Origin: Iocasia fonsfrigidae | GTDB taxonomy: Bacteria > Bacillota > Halanaerobiia > Halanaerobiales > DTU029 | Direction: 5' to 3' | Length of the DNA: 64,000 nucleotides | Assembly (NCBI RefSeq): GCF_017751145.1 | Contig: NZ_CP046640.1 | Span: 2,150,137-2,214,136, forward strand | Shown: positions 33,767 to 44,080 of the stretch, one piece after another | Layout of the letters: every line of letters starts with the position of its first letter | Position numbering within the stretch: the stretch's first letter is position 1 | Made by a program: the position numbers and the translations under genes | Notes under the pieces: model-generated | What the model was told of the DNA's origin: nothing | Seen by the model: only the letters and a program-made list of their open reading frames with translations | Database searches by the model: none

Positions 33767-35401
33767 ATGTCTGAAGAAAAAAAAGAAATAGCCTATTTTT
33801 GTATGGAATATGGACTTGATGAAAAATTACCACTGTATGCTGGTGGACTTGGCATACTGGCCGGTGATTATTTGAAAGCCGCCAGAGACTTAAATAGCCA
33901 AGTTGTAGGGATCGGAATCTTATGGTGGCAAGACTATACAACACAATTAATCAATCATGAAGGATATCCCTATGACACATACCCCACCCATAACTATAAT
34001 AATCTTGTAGAAGATACAGGATTATCTGTTTCAGTTGAGATTGCTGGAAATAGTGTTGAATGTAAAATTCATAAAGTTGAAAAACTTAATAATGCCCCTC
34101 TTTACCTACTTGAAACAGGAAGACCTGATAGTAAATATGGATGGATAACAGATAAACTATATGCAGGTGATAATTATAATCGAATAGCCCAGGAAATTGT
34201 TTTGGGGATTGGAGGTGTCAGGGCCTTACGAAAACTAGGCCTTAAAATAGACAAATATCACTTTAATGAAGGCCATGCCGCCTTTGCCGGTCTAGAACTA
34301 ATCAGGGAAAAAATACATAACGGCCAATCTTTTGAACAAGCACTTAAAGAAACCCAGGAAGAAATAGTCTTTACAACACATACACCAGTACAGGCAGGTA
34401 ATGAATCTCACGACCTGAACCTACTTATGGAAATAGGGGCAAATAATGGTCTTGGTTACGAACAATTAAAGCTCATCGGTGGTGAGCCATTTAACATGAC
34501 AGCATCCTGTCTCCATATGTCCAATATTGCAAATGGTGTATCACAATTACATGGCAAAACTGCCACAGATATGTGGGCACATCTAAACAATTCAGCCCCT
34601 ATCATTTCCATTACCAATGGCGTCCATCGTAAAACCTGGCAAGATAAAAATATCAATAAGGCATTCCCCAATAATAATGATATCTGGTCTGCCCACTATC
34701 AGAACAAGAAAAAACTAGTTGATTATATAGCCCAAAAAACAGATGCCCGAATGAATCCAGATAATCTGATAATTGGGTTTGCACGTCGTGCTGCACCATA
34801 TAAAAGAAGTGAACTAATATTCAGAGATACTGATGAGATTGATGACCTCTTACAAACCGGCAAAATTCAACTGGTTTTTTCTGGTAAAGCCCATCCAAAT
34901 GACCATTATGGCAAAGATATAGTAGCAACACTGGTCGCCATGGATAAAAAATATAGAGATAATGTGGCCTTTCTGGAAAATTATAATATGGAAATTTGCC
35001 GTTATCTAATTCAAGGAAGTGACGTCTGGCTGAACAACCCTAAAAGACCCATGGAGGCAAGTGGAACATCAGGAATGAAAGCTGCCATGAATGGAGTGCT
35101 TAATCTAAGTGTTCTGGACGGTTGGGTAGCCGAAGGACCTGAACATGGTATCAACGGCTGGATACTTGATGAAGAATTCCCCAACCTAGATGAAAAGTTA
35201 TCTGAAGATGAAAAAGATTTATTAGCCCTCTATAATATTTTAAGGAATGACATTATACCAATCTATTATGATGATAGAGATAGATGGGTCAGAATGATGA
35301 AAGAAAGTATTGCCATGTCACAGGATAGATTCTCTGCCCAAAGAATGCTTAAAGATTATAGTCAAAAAATGTATAAAAAGGCCGAACCTGCCCTGGTTTA
35401 A
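33767..35401 (+). CDS. Alpha-glucan phosphorylase (GT35, short form)
   Basis: It phosphorolyses alpha-1,4-glucans such as glycogen or maltodextrin to glucose-1-phosphate, using pyridoxal phosphate. The PLP lysine lies in EASGTSGMKAAMNG (about residue 437), and YAGGLGILAGDYLK is the N-terminal glucan-phosphorylase signature. At 544 aa it is the short GlgP/MalP type lacking the N-terminal extension of 800-aa enzymes. It has a clear AAAAGGAGG site. Its stop overlaps that of the converging EamA relic. Confidence 0.93.
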   Translation: MSEEKKEIAYFCMEYGLDEKLPLYAGGLGILAGDYLKAARDLNSQVVGIGILWWQDYTTQLINHEGYPYDTYPTHNYNNLVEDTGLSVSVEIAGNSVECKIHKVEKLNNAPLYLLETGRPDSKYGWITDKLYAGDNYNRIAQEIVLGIGGVRALRKLGLKIDKYHFNEGHAAFAGLELIREKIHNGQSFEQALKETQEEIVFTTHTPVQAGNESHDLNLLMEIGANNGLGYEQLKLIGGEPFNMTASCLHMSNIANGVSQLHGKTATDMWAHLNNSAPIISITNGVHRKTWQDKNINKAFPNNNDIWSAHYQNKKKLVDYIAQKTDARMNPDNLIIGFARRAAPYKRSELIFRDTDEIDDLLQTGKIQLVFSGKAHPNDHYGKDIVATLVAMDKKYRDNVAFLENYNMEICRYLIQGSDVWLNNPKRPMEASGTSGMKAAMNGVLNLSVLDGWVAEGPEHGINGWILDEEFPNLDEKLSEDEKDLLALYNILRNDIIPIYYDDRDRWVRMMKESIAMSQDRFSAQRMLKDYSQKMYKKAEPALV

Positions 35402-35823
35402 ATGGGCAGTTCTTCGGCTCCCTTTTTCATTTTGCCAAAATAATTTGTTCCAAAAATACCAGTAATAATTAAACAGGCACCAAACGCCTGATACCAGTAA
35501 AATGACTCACCCCTAAAAACAACCCCGGCCAGTATTGAAATTACTGTTGTTAAATTGGCAAAAACCGCCGAACGAGCTGCTTCTAATCTTGATAATGTAT
35601 AATTCATCATAAAGTAAGCCAACACCGAAGAAAATGCCCCTAAATAAAAAACAACAACAAAAAGAGGCCATTCCCTAACAGGTCTTATTATTTGATATAA
35701 ACTGTAATTATATTTTAAAATCATAAGTAATGTAAAGAATATAGCACCTGTCCACATCATTATAAATGTTATCTCAACAGGCTTAAATTGTAAAGAAAGG
35801 AAGCGCGATAAAATATCTTTCCA
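35398..35823 (-). pseudogene. C-terminal half of an EamA/DMT-family transporter
   Basis: The open frame runs from just after a TAA (35824-35826) and encodes WKDILSRFLSLQFKPVEITF, then MMWTGAIFF and four to five hydrophobic helices of the second EamA domain. A full transporter has about 300 aa and ten helices; here the N-terminal half is missing and no ribosome binding site precedes any start. The downstream part from ATG 35760 (120 aa) could still be translated but is unlikely to function. I read it as a decaying gene. Confidence 0.75.
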
Positions 35824-35841
35824 TTATCTCACTCTTTCTAA

Positions 35842-36990
35842 TTAATTTGCAGGGGGCCAGGGGCCGTAGTATTGATAATACTGACACTCTATACCCCCAT
35901 TATATAATTTTCTTCTCTTACTTGCCTTTTTACCAAATTCCTTCTCAAAATCATCATAAGAAGTCAAAATATAAAATGACCATGTATCAAGTCCCAGGAA
36001 TATTTTCCCCATCTCATTACATAATTTTCTAACCTCTTTTTTTTCATTTAAACGCTCCCCATAAGGGGGATTTGTAATAATATACCCATACTTTCTATTT
36101 GTACTAAATTCACTAAAAGGCTTCTGCTGAAAATGTATTATCTCAGCCAGACCTGCTTTATCTGCATGGTAACGAGCAATACCAGCAACATTTCCATCTA
36201 TATCTGTCCCCATAATCATCCGGGGATTGCATTTTTTCTTAACTAACTCCCCGGCTTCTTCACGGGCTCTCTGCCAGATTTGATCAGGAATTATCGGCCA
36301 CTCCTCAGCAGCAAACTCCCTCATTAAGCCAGGGGCCATATTTTTAGCCATCATGGCCGCTTCTATCACAATAGTACCCGAACCACAAAAGGGGTCTATT
36401 AATACTCTATCTTCATCCCAGCGACTTAATTTTATCATAGCAGCAGCCAGTGTTTCCTGCAAAGGGGCAGCAGTAGATAATTCTCTATAACCCCTTTTAT
36501 GGAGCCCTACACCACTACTATCAATTGTCAAGGTTACCCTATCTTTCATTAAAGCGACCTGAATAGGATATTCTGGTCCATCTTCAGGAAACCATTGCTT
36601 ATGATATTTCTCTTTCATATTATCAACAATGGCTTTTTTTACAATTGATTGGCAACTCGGCACACTATGAAGGGTGGACTTCACCGATTTCCCCGTAACA
36701 GGGAATTTAGCATTTTCGGGTAACCACTGGGACCAGGGTAATAACCTGGTCTTATCATATAACTCATCAAAATCAGTAGCATAGAATTCCCCTAACTTAA
36801 GTAAAACTCGCTCAGCACAGCGCAGCCAGATATTGGCCCGGGCAACAGCTGATAAATCACCTGTAAACTCAACCCGTCCATTTTCAACATTCGTTAATTG
36901 ATATCCAATTTCTTTAACTTCATCTTTAACTAATGACTCAAGCCCAAAGGTAGTAGTTGCAATTAAATTTACTTCTTCGCCTTTATACAA
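35842..36990 (-). CDS. THUMP-domain 23S rRNA-type N-methyltransferase (RlmL N-terminal/YpsC family)
   Basis: An N-terminal THUMP/ferredoxin-like RNA-binding region (about residues 1-155) precedes a SAM-dependent methyltransferase. The latter has DPFCGSGTIVIEAAMMA and the catalytic TNPPYGERL, typical of N2-guanine or N6-adenine methylation. It matches the YpsC/RlmL-N group acting on 23S rRNA. The start is TTG 36990 (MYKGEEVNLIATTTFGLE), seven nt after GAGG; the longer reading to 37095 is not supported. It has 382 aa. Confidence 0.9.
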   Translation of the reverse strand: MYKGEEVNLIATTTFGLESLVKDEVKEIGYQLTNVENGRVEFTGDLSAVARANIWLRCAERVLLKLGEFYATDFDELYDKTRLLPWSQWLPENAKFPVTGKSVKSTLHSVPSCQSIVKKAIVDNMKEKYHKQWFPEDGPEYPIQVALMKDRVTLTIDSSGVGLHKRGYRELSTAAPLQETLAAAMIKLSRWDEDRVLIDPFCGSGTIVIEAAMMAKNMAPGLMREFAAEEWPIIPDQIWQRAREEAGELVKKKCNPRMIMGTDIDGNVAGIARYHADKAGLAEIIHFQQKPFSEFSTNRKYGYIITNPPYGERLNEKKEVRKLCNEMGKIFLGLDTWSFYILTSYDDFEKEFGKKASKRRKLYNGGIECQYYQYYGPWPPAN

Positions 36991-37139
36991 AAAATCACCT
37001 CTATAACTAATTTGTATTCTTTGGATTAATAATATGCTTACAACAACTAACTTAACTTTAAGTTTTCTTTGTAACAAAAATATTAGTAAAAACATATCCT
37101 ATATGGTAAATTAAATTTTTCATATTTTGGAGGAAGGTA

Positions 37140-38015
37140 ATGGCTAACTATTTTCTTATTGGTTTAGTTGCTTTTTTATGTGAATCAATAGACTCTTCAC
37201 TTGGCATGGGCTATGGTACACTATTAACACCTATCCTGCTTTTTATGGGCTATGAACCACTCCAGATTGTGCCTTTAATACTACTCTCAGAGTTTATCAC
37301 TGGAATACTATCTGCCTTTATGCATCACAAAATAGGAAATGTAAATCTACAGCTTGGCTCTAAAGGCTTTAGAATAGCCCTTATCCTGGCAGTTTGTAGT
37401 ATAATTGGTACAGTTATTGCTGCATTTTGTGCCCTATCGATCAATCCAAGAATTATTAAAGGATATATTGCCTTTCTTTTAATGCTAATAGGGGTTTTAG
37501 CCTATATCTGCAGTCATAAACAAGGTGATTTTTCCTGGTCTAAAATATTTATTCTGGGGATTATAGCCTCATTTAATAAAGGGCTTAGTGGTGGGGGATA
37601 TGGACCATTAGTAACTGGTGGTCAGTTGGTCTCAGGTTTAGATAGCAAAAAGGCTGTTGGTATCACTTCATTATCAGAAGGGCTAACTTGTCTAATAGGA
37701 ATTATAGCTTATTTCACCCTTGACGCTAAAGACCTTGACTGGCTACTCGGTACGGCCCTAATTATAGGAGCACTACTCTCAATCCCTATTTCAGTAAATA
37801 TAGTTAAAAAAATAAAAGAAACCTATTTCAAAAAAATAATATCTGGATCAGTTCTTTTATTAGGGTTGTTTACCTTTATTAAAACGTTTAATCACCTTAT
37901 TTCTTATCAAAACCTCCCTATCATTATAGCAAGTATCATCATTACTATTCCCTTTGCCTATTACTTTGGACAAAAAAACATTCTAAACAGCAAACAGATA
38001 TATCATGACAACTAG
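37140..38015 (+). CDS. TSUP-family permease (TauE/SafE)
   Basis: The 291-aa membrane protein has about eight helices and two TauE/SafE repeats. SLGMGYGTLLTPILL and KGLSGGGYGPLVTGGQLV are the glycine-rich family signatures. The family exports or imports sulfur-containing anions such as sulfite or sulfoacetate; the substrate is not evident here. GGAGG precedes ATG 37140. Its TAG stop shares the palindrome CTAG with the stop of the converging acylphosphatase gene. Confidence 0.88.
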   Translation: MANYFLIGLVAFLCESIDSSLGMGYGTLLTPILLFMGYEPLQIVPLILLSEFITGILSAFMHHKIGNVNLQLGSKGFRIALILAVCSIIGTVIAAFCALSINPRIIKGYIAFLLMLIGVLAYICSHKQGDFSWSKIFILGIIASFNKGLSGGGYGPLVTGGQLVSGLDSKKAVGITSLSEGLTCLIGIIAYFTLDAKDLDWLLGTALIIGALLSIPISVNIVKKIKETYFKKIISGSVLLLGLFTFIKTFNHLISYQNLPIIIASIIITIPFAYYFGQKNILNSKQIYHDN

Positions 38016-38293
38016 TATTTAACAGTAAATTTCTCAAACTTATCCTGATAATCTTCTTTTCTAATTTCAATATTTTCTACCCGGGCCCATCTTGGGCCTT
38101 TTTTAGCCAGTTTTATTAAACTGGTTACCTTATCTTCCCCACCACTAAAAACCGCCTCAACCTTTCCATCATAAGTATTTTTAACCCAACCATTTACCCC
38201 GTTTTTCCTGGCATGTTGTAGTATAAAGGCCCTGAAGCCGACACCTTGAACCCGCCCAGAAATATATAAGTGCCGGCGTACAAAGCTCTGCAT
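38012..38293 (-). CDS. acyP: Acylphosphatase
   Basis: This small enzyme hydrolyses acyl phosphates. The signature GRVQGVGFRAF carries the catalytic arginine, and GWVKNTYDGKVEAVFSG carries the asparagine. The start is ATG 38293 (MQSFVRRHLYISG) after GGAGGG, giving 93 aa; the reading to 38365 would overlap the upstream ATP-grasp gene. It is downstream of the ATP-grasp/GCL pair and may share its transcript. Confidence 0.94.
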   Translation of the reverse strand: MQSFVRRHLYISGRVQGVGFRAFILQHARKNGVNGWVKNTYDGKVEAVFSGGEDKVTSLIKLAKKGPRWARVENIEIRKEDYQDKFEKFTVKY

Positions 38294-38309
38294 ATTATCC
38301 CTCCAATTA

Positions 38310-39647
38310 TTATTTCTTCTCAATGATATAATTCGGAATTGTAAAAGACTCCCCGGCAGCAGCAATTATATTCTTTCTACCAACCCTGGTATATAAACCT
38401 TGTAATAAACCGTTATAACTAAATAAACCAAGGAGATATCCATATCTCTCAATTAATAGTTTGCCCTCTTTTTCAGAGATCATTTCTCTGCCAGGTATTT
38501 CAACAAACTCCTGCAGCAAGTAATCTCTGCTCCTTACCCTTGCTACAATATCCTGCCATTTAAAATTACTAAAATCTCTTCCAGCATAAACTCCCTTACC
38601 AGCAAAACGGTCAAATGGTTTTAAGATATATTTGTTTTTATTGTCTAACAAGCTATCCATTACTTTACTGTTGGCATCAGCTATTACAGCTGTATAAGGT
38701 ATATACCTCTTTATAAAGTCATACTCCTGCTCAGTCAAAAAATCAACCTTCTTTTTATCATGTAATATAGCAAAAAACAATTTATTATGGATTATTTGAG
38801 AGACCAGACCACCCACAACGCAAACAGCTCCATCCTTATAAGCCTTTATAAAATCAGTAATTGATTTACTTTCCTCTATTAATCTACCAGTAGTTGCACG
38901 ACGGTATATTAAATCTATCTCTATATTCTTGTAATATAATTTACCATTAGTATAGTTAAAATCACGGGGGTCACAAATTACTGTCTGGTAACCAGCTTGA
39001 ATAAATCGCTTTTGAAATTCCTTAAACTCATAGATTGTCCCTTCACCATCAAAATCCATAATAGCAATATTAGGCCTGTCCTTCTTATTTTTACCTTCAG
39101 CAAATATGCGGTAGTTTTTTATAATCGTATCTAACCAGGAATAAAAAAGTTCAAAACCTGTTAATTGATAATTTTTCTTTATTATATTGAGTGCTTTAGC
39201 ATCAAGCATAACTTTCTGTAATACCCTTACTTCATTCATGGCCGATGCACCATCAGTATTCAATTCGCAGAATTTTACACTAGCATCAGGCTGATAAAAA
39301 ATATCGAACCTCCCCATTGGTATATCTACACCATATCCTGGTTCAACAAGTAAAAGTTCTTCCATTAGTTCCGGAAAGGCAAAATAACTTCTAAATTTAG
39401 CACTATTCCTATACTCATTAATAACCTTTTTAATTATCCTGTTTAAAATCATTAATAGATTCTCAAAACCTCTAACTTCCTCTTTAGTAAAAAATAATGG
39501 CTGATATAAAAAATCAACTGGCTCCCCCTTGTAAATAGCAGTAGAGTTTTTTACCCTTTCTTTAAGAAACTGATAATCCTTATAATAATTTTCAATATCA
39601 CCTTTAACCACTCTAAGATATTCATCTATTAGATTATTTGCCTGCAA
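38310..39647 (-). CDS. ATP-grasp ligase resembling glutathionylspermidine synthase
   Basis: The 445-aa protein has features of the circularly permuted ATP-grasp/glutathionylspermidine synthase-like group. Visible are FCELNTDGASAMNEVRVL, a late ATP-grasp lysine segment KYILKPFDRFAGKGVYAG, and LLQEFVEIPGREM. It follows a glutamate-cysteine ligase-like gene by 24 bp. It may therefore attach a second residue to a gamma-glutamyl product, for example to make glutathione or a related thiol. Substrate is inferred only from context. No membrane or export signal is seen. Confidence 0.75.
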   Translation of the reverse strand: MQANNLIDEYLRVVKGDIENYYKDYQFLKERVKNSTAIYKGEPVDFLYQPLFFTKEEVRGFENLLMILNRIIKKVINEYRNSAKFRSYFAFPELMEELLLVEPGYGVDIPMGRFDIFYQPDASVKFCELNTDGASAMNEVRVLQKVMLDAKALNIIKKNYQLTGFELFYSWLDTIIKNYRIFAEGKNKKDRPNIAIMDFDGEGTIYEFKEFQKRFIQAGYQTVICDPRDFNYTNGKLYYKNIEIDLIYRRATTGRLIEESKSITDFIKAYKDGAVCVVGGLVSQIIHNKLFFAILHDKKKVDFLTEQEYDFIKRYIPYTAVIADANSKVMDSLLDNKNKYILKPFDRFAGKGVYAGRDFSNFKWQDIVARVRSRDYLLQEFVEIPGREMISEKEGKLLIERYGYLLGLFSYNGLLQGLYTRVGRKNIIAAAGESFTIPNYIIEKK

Positions 39648-39671
39648 TTATTTCACCCTTTTTAAATAAAT

Positions 39672-40964
39672 TTATAATATACAATTACTTAAATCCAATT
39701 TACTATCTAATCCATCTTTAAATAGTAATTCTTTGATTGTTACTTTTCTCTCTAATAGTCTATACAAAGGGAAAAGATACTCCCTTTCTTCAATACCAAG
39801 ACCATTAACAGCTAGTTCAAGTAATCCGCTAAACTTATTCAACAATGTTTCTCCATATATCTCCACATTAAGACCATGATTTCTTATTTTTTCCTTTATA
39901 TCTAAAAAATCATCATAATTAATTGCTTTAAACTCCTTATATAATAACTCAAGATTTCTTTTATTATATAACAATCCCTTCCAGAAAACAATATAGGCTA
40001 AATTATAGGGATAAGGAAGAGCATCGGCAGCTCTTAACTCAATATATTTTTTAGCCCGCACATCAGGAAAAACCATTGATAAAAGGTGTTCTACTTCATC
40101 TGTATGCAGCTGATCATCACTATAAATCTCATTAGTAATTTTATTAGCAGTATAGAGGAGACAATCATTCCTTTTAATTATTATTGGAGGCATATTTAAA
40201 ATAAAGTCAGCATAACTATCATACGCAAAATCATCAGCAAAAATTAGTCTATCCAGGTTACACCTTTTAAAATCACAATTATCCCAGATCAGAGAGCGAA
40301 TACTCCCCTTTCTATTATATATAGAACCTTCAAAAACAGGACTATTATCAAAAATTTTATAAACCAGTGGCGATAAATAATAGGCCACAGACATTTTTTT
40401 TATAAAATCTTTTTCATTCCTGTAATCAAGATTTAATTGTAGAGATGCAGTACCTTTCATCATATTATGGGCATATTTACCTGTCTGCTTAAAGTATTGA
40501 TACATATATCGATATCTTTCCTTGGGTAGTAAAGGAATATCTTTAATTTGACTAACTGGCTGATAACCCATTGCTAGCAGACACATATTCCTATCTTTTA
40601 AAATAGGTTTTATGTCATTTAAAAAATCCTGGTAGGTTAATTCTATCCCGGTCACAGTTAATTCAGGAAAAACACTTAACTCCAACTGCCCTCCTGGTTC
40701 CAGGGTAATATTAGCATTTTTTCCCTTAAGACCAATGAGGTTTTCCCCTTCATAAATCCCTTTCCAGGATAAAGAAATTAACTCCTTTAAAATGTCTTCA
40801 ATCCCTTCTTTTTCATAATAGGATACAGCTCTATATGTATCTTTATGTAAAACAAAATGCTCTAACTCCATTCCAAGTCTGAAATCTTTTCTTTCCTTCT
40901 CACCAGAGTGAAAATATTTTATTATATAATCCCGATTACATTCTATCAAGTTTTTTGTCAGCAT
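39672..40964 (-). CDS. Glutamate-cysteine ligase-like protein
   Basis: The 430-aa protein belongs to the GCS2/EgtA-type ligase superfamily, which forms gamma-glutamyl amides from glutamate and an amine such as cysteine. The N-terminal LGMELEHFVLH, the LEPGGQLELS stretch and YIELRAADALPYPYNLAY are family hallmarks. With the adjacent ATP-grasp gene it makes a two-step gamma-glutamyl peptide pathway likely. It is divergent from the deacetylase at 41260. The 295-bp spacer holds the deacetylase promoter and a T-rich imperfect palindrome near 41092-41123. Confidence 0.82.
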   Translation of the reverse strand: MLTKNLIECNRDYIIKYFHSGEKERKDFRLGMELEHFVLHKDTYRAVSYYEKEGIEDILKELISLSWKGIYEGENLIGLKGKNANITLEPGGQLELSVFPELTVTGIELTYQDFLNDIKPILKDRNMCLLAMGYQPVSQIKDIPLLPKERYRYMYQYFKQTGKYAHNMMKGTASLQLNLDYRNEKDFIKKMSVAYYLSPLVYKIFDNSPVFEGSIYNRKGSIRSLIWDNCDFKRCNLDRLIFADDFAYDSYADFILNMPPIIIKRNDCLLYTANKITNEIYSDDQLHTDEVEHLLSMVFPDVRAKKYIELRAADALPYPYNLAYIVFWKGLLYNKRNLELLYKEFKAINYDDFLDIKEKIRNHGLNVEIYGETLLNKFSGLLELAVNGLGIEEREYLFPLYRLLERKVTIKELLFKDGLDSKLDLSNCIL

Positions 40965-41180
40965 ATTTTGATCCTTTCTCCATAAATTAATAACACTATT
41001 ATGGTTTGCTTTACTATATTATATTATAGATAATATAATATATCCCTGCATAAGTAAATAAAAAGACAGAGATAATATTATTTTGTAAGTCTAATCACAT
41101 ATTTTTTTTACATATGATTATTATATTAGAAAAAAATTATGCTGTATTACTATCTATTAGCAAGCTTAGCATATTAAACA

Positions 41181-41209
41181 TTGCCTGAATAACTAAAATA
41201 GGTTATAAT
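41181..41209 (+). promoter_or_regulatory. Promoter of the polysaccharide deacetylase gene
   Basis: TTGCCT (41181-41186), a 17-bp spacer and TATAAT (41204-41209) lie about 50 bp before the ATG. Confidence 0.75.
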
Positions 41210-41259
41210 TAAAAGAAAAATAAGTATAATATAAAATCAAATATTAGAAAGGAAAGAAA

Positions 41260-41958
41260 ATGCATAATAAAATAATCATATTATCCATTGTATTAGTACT
41301 AATAGTATTATTTACACAAACAAGTCTGGCTGAGTTTAGTATTATATTAAACTTTGATGATGCTTACCAGGGAGTTTATGTCCATGCCTTTCAGGAGATG
41401 AAGAAATATAATATACCTGCTGTGGTCTTTGTAATCACCAAATATTTAGGTCACGAAAAACACCTATCCCTTAAACAGCTAGCAGAACTTAAGTCTGCTG
41501 GATGGGAGATAGGTTCACATACCATAAACCATTATGACCTTACTACTATCATCCCTGAATTCTTACATAAAGAAATAATAGATTCTAAACAGATACTTAA
41601 AAATAACAAATTAATAGATAATGACTTTGCAAGTTTTTGCAGTCCAAACGGAAAATGGAGTCCGACTATTGAAAAAATTGTATCTGCCAACTATACGATA
41701 GCACGTGGTGACAAATTATATATATTTAATAAAATACAGAACGAGGATATTATCCCCAAGGTAATAGTTAAAACCACATCCATAAACAGAGTTAAACAAT
41801 GGATTGAAGAATATCAGAAAAAAAACCAGCCACTCATTTTAGTTTTTCATGAGGTGGCTGATGGAGGTAATGAATTTTTCTTTCCGCCCAGTAAATTTAA
41901 AGAATTAATTTTGTTATTAAAAGAATATAAGATATCCCTTTTTAAAGATTTAATATAA
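41260..41958 (+). CDS. Exported polysaccharide deacetylase (NodB domain)
   Basis: A cleavable signal peptide (about residues 1-24, ending TSLA) precedes a NodB-type deacetylase domain. The metal/catalytic motifs NFDDAY (about residue 32) and GSHTINH (H-x3-H) are present, as is a late VFHEV. The protein should act outside the membrane on cell wall or other acetylated sugars. At 232 aa it is compact. It is monocistronic with its own promoter. Confidence 0.88.
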   Translation: MHNKIIILSIVLVLIVLFTQTSLAEFSIILNFDDAYQGVYVHAFQEMKKYNIPAVVFVITKYLGHEKHLSLKQLAELKSAGWEIGSHTINHYDLTTIIPEFLHKEIIDSKQILKNNKLIDNDFASFCSPNGKWSPTIEKIVSANYTIARGDKLYIFNKIQNEDIIPKVIVKTTSINRVKQWIEEYQKKNQPLILVFHEVADGGNEFFFPPSKFKELILLLKEYKISLFKDLI

Positions 41959-41982
41959 GTTAGTTACTTACTAAATAAAATA

Positions 41983-42939
41983 CTATATTAAATTACTACT
42001 GCTTTTCTCATAAGGAACACCATCTGCAGCAGGGGCATTTGATTTTCTTATAAAGAGAACCAGTACCAGGAGAGTAATTATATAAGGCAACATTGAAAGC
42101 ACCTGTGTTGGTACCACAACATTAGTCCTGCCCCCCATATAAACCGCCAGGCCTTCAGCGGCCCCAAACAATAAACATCCCCACATAATGCCCCGAGGCC
42201 TCCAATTGCCAAAGATCATTGCTGCCAGGGCAATATATCCCTGTCCAGAAATAAGTGTTGGGCTAAATAAAGATACCACCGCCAGACTCATAGAAGCCCC
42301 GCCAAATCCCGCAAAAACACCTGAAAGTGTTACACATATATACCTTAGCGCAAACACATTTATCCCCAGAGTATCTGCAGCCCTGGGGTGTTCACCAACT
42401 GCCCTTATCCTGAGACCAAATCTTGTTTTATAAAAAATAAACCAAACAATAAATATAAGAATAAAAGCCAGGTATACAGTTGCATATTGATTGAGGACCT
42501 GAGCAGCAAATGTATTTTCAAGAGAAAGACTTCTAAGAATCCCATTAAATGGTTTCGGCATTTTGCCTTCCATTGGTATAGGCTTAGTCATTGTTGCACC
42601 ATTAAACATCAGACGGCTTAAAAACAAAGCAATACCAGGTCCAATAAAATTAATTGCAAAGCCTGATATAGTTTGATTACCAGCAAATGAAACACTGGCT
42701 ACAGCATGAAGGAGTCCTAATAAACCAGAAGCAAAACCTGCCGCCAGAAAGGCGATCCAGGGGTTTCCAGAATAATAACCAACAGCAGCCCCAATAAAAG
42801 CCCCTAAATACATCATTCCTTCAAGCCCAATATTTATAACACCAGATTTCTCACTAATAACTCCACCCATTGCAGTAAACATCAAAGGTGCTGCATACAT
42901 CAAAGCTATACCAATAATAAATCCAATATTAGTCAACAT
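41983..42939 (-). CDS. Nucleoside ABC transporter permease 2
   Basis: The 318-aa membrane protein of the BPD_transp_2 (branched-chain/sugar/nucleoside) family has about eight to nine helices. Conserved stretches are NIGLEGMMYLGAF and the cytoplasmic loop VGEHPRAADTLGINV, which contacts the ATPase. It matches NupQ/YufQ-type subunits. It overlaps the first permease gene by 11 bp, and the ATG 42939 follows GGGAGGAG. Confidence 0.92.
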   Translation of the reverse strand: MLTNIGFIIGIALMYAAPLMFTAMGGVISEKSGVINIGLEGMMYLGAFIGAAVGYYSGNPWIAFLAAGFASGLLGLLHAVASVSFAGNQTISGFAINFIGPGIALFLSRLMFNGATMTKPIPMEGKMPKPFNGILRSLSLENTFAAQVLNQYATVYLAFILIFIVWFIFYKTRFGLRIRAVGEHPRAADTLGINVFALRYICVTLSGVFAGFGGASMSLAVVSLFSPTLISGQGYIALAAMIFGNWRPRGIMWGCLLFGAAEGLAVYMGGRTNVVVPTQVLSMLPYIITLLVLVLFIRKSNAPAADGVPYEKSSSNLI

Positions 42940-44080
42940 TATCTTCTCCTCCCATCTTACCCTTAGTAAAGGAAAATATAATAGCTAGCCTGGGGAATAG
43001 TGCGATGAGTTTTGGAACTGCAACAAAAAGTAGAATTACACCAACCATAATATCAATTATCTCTGTAGGTGCACCTAGGATATACTGTACTTTACCCCCT
43101 CCATAATTAAGGGCACTAAACAACAAACCTGCAAATATACAGCCAATAGGAGAACCTCCAGCAATTAACCCAACTGCTATACCATTAAAACCATAACCTT
43201 CCATAACAGAAAGAGTGGAAATTCTATGTGATATCCCCATAACCTGAATAGCACCTGCTATACCTGCAATCCCTCCTGCTATCATCATCGAGCTTACCAG
43301 ACTTTTACTCACGTTTATTCCACCATATTCAGCTGCCTGCCGGTTATGACCTACTGAACGCAGTTCATAACCTAACACTGTTTTCCGAATAATATATGAA
43401 GCGATTACAGCTATTAAAATAGCTATTAAAATTCCCCAGTTCATCCTTGTTTTAAATATATCTTTGAAGAACAGATGCTCATTCAACCAGTTTATACCTT
43501 CTTTTGATTTTTTCCATACTTCTAAAACAATAATACTGGCTGACTGTTGTATATCATAAGTTGCCTCGGCATTTGGTTTTTTAAGACTATCTAATTGAAC
43601 AATATAATTTAAGGAATAAAACGCTACCCAGTTTAGCATTATTGTTGTAATTACTTCGTTTATATCAAATTTGGCCTTAAGAAAACCAGCAATTCCCCCC
43701 CAAATACCTGCAGCCAGTCCAGCAACTACAATAATAAGAAAAACATGTATAAGATGAGGAAGATGAAGTAAATAACCTAAAATAGCTGCTGTAATAGAAC
43801 CTATAATAAATTGACCCTCAGCACCAATATTAAAAAGACCAGTTTTATAGGCAAAAGCTATCGAAATACCTGTAAAAATTATCGGTGTACTATTGATAAT
43901 AGTCTGCACTATATATTTAGGCTTATTAAAAACACCTAAAAACATAACTTTATAGGCTTCTAGCGGATTATATCCTGCAACTGCCAGGATTAATGCTCCA
44001 ATGAAAAAACCCATCAGCAGAGAAATTATAGTCCTTCCAATATTACTGGAAAAAATTTTTTTATCCTTGAAAATTTTCAT
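42929..44080 (-). CDS. Nucleoside ABC transporter permease 1
   Basis: The 384-aa permease partners permease 2 in the heterodimeric channel. [16 protein letters not shown] and [18 protein letters not shown] are counterparts of the motifs in the other subunit, and [11 protein letters not shown] is conserved. The start is ATG 44080 (MKIFKDKK), 11 nt after GGAGG; the GTG at 44092 abuts the site. It overlaps the ATPase gene by 20 bp, so the genes are tightly coupled. Confidence 0.92.
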   Translation of the reverse strand: MKIFKDKKIFSSNIGRTIISLLMGFFIGALILAVAGYNPLEAYKVMFLGVFNKPKYIVQTIINSTPIIFTGISIAFAYKTGLFNIGAEGQFIIGSITAAILGYLLHLPHLIHVFLIIVVAGLAAGIWGGIAGFLKAKFDINEVITTIMLNWVAFYSLNYIVQLDSLKKPNAEATYDIQQSASIIVLEVWKKSKEGINWLNEHLFFKDIFKTRMNWGILIAILIAVIASYIIRKTVLGYELRSVGHNRQAAEYGGINVSKSLVSSMMIAGGIAGIAGAIQVMGISHRISTLSVMEGYGFNGIAVGLIAGGSPIGCIFAGLLFSALNYGGGKVQYILGAPTEIIDIMVGVILLFVAVPKLIALFPRLAIIFSFTKGKMGGEDNVD

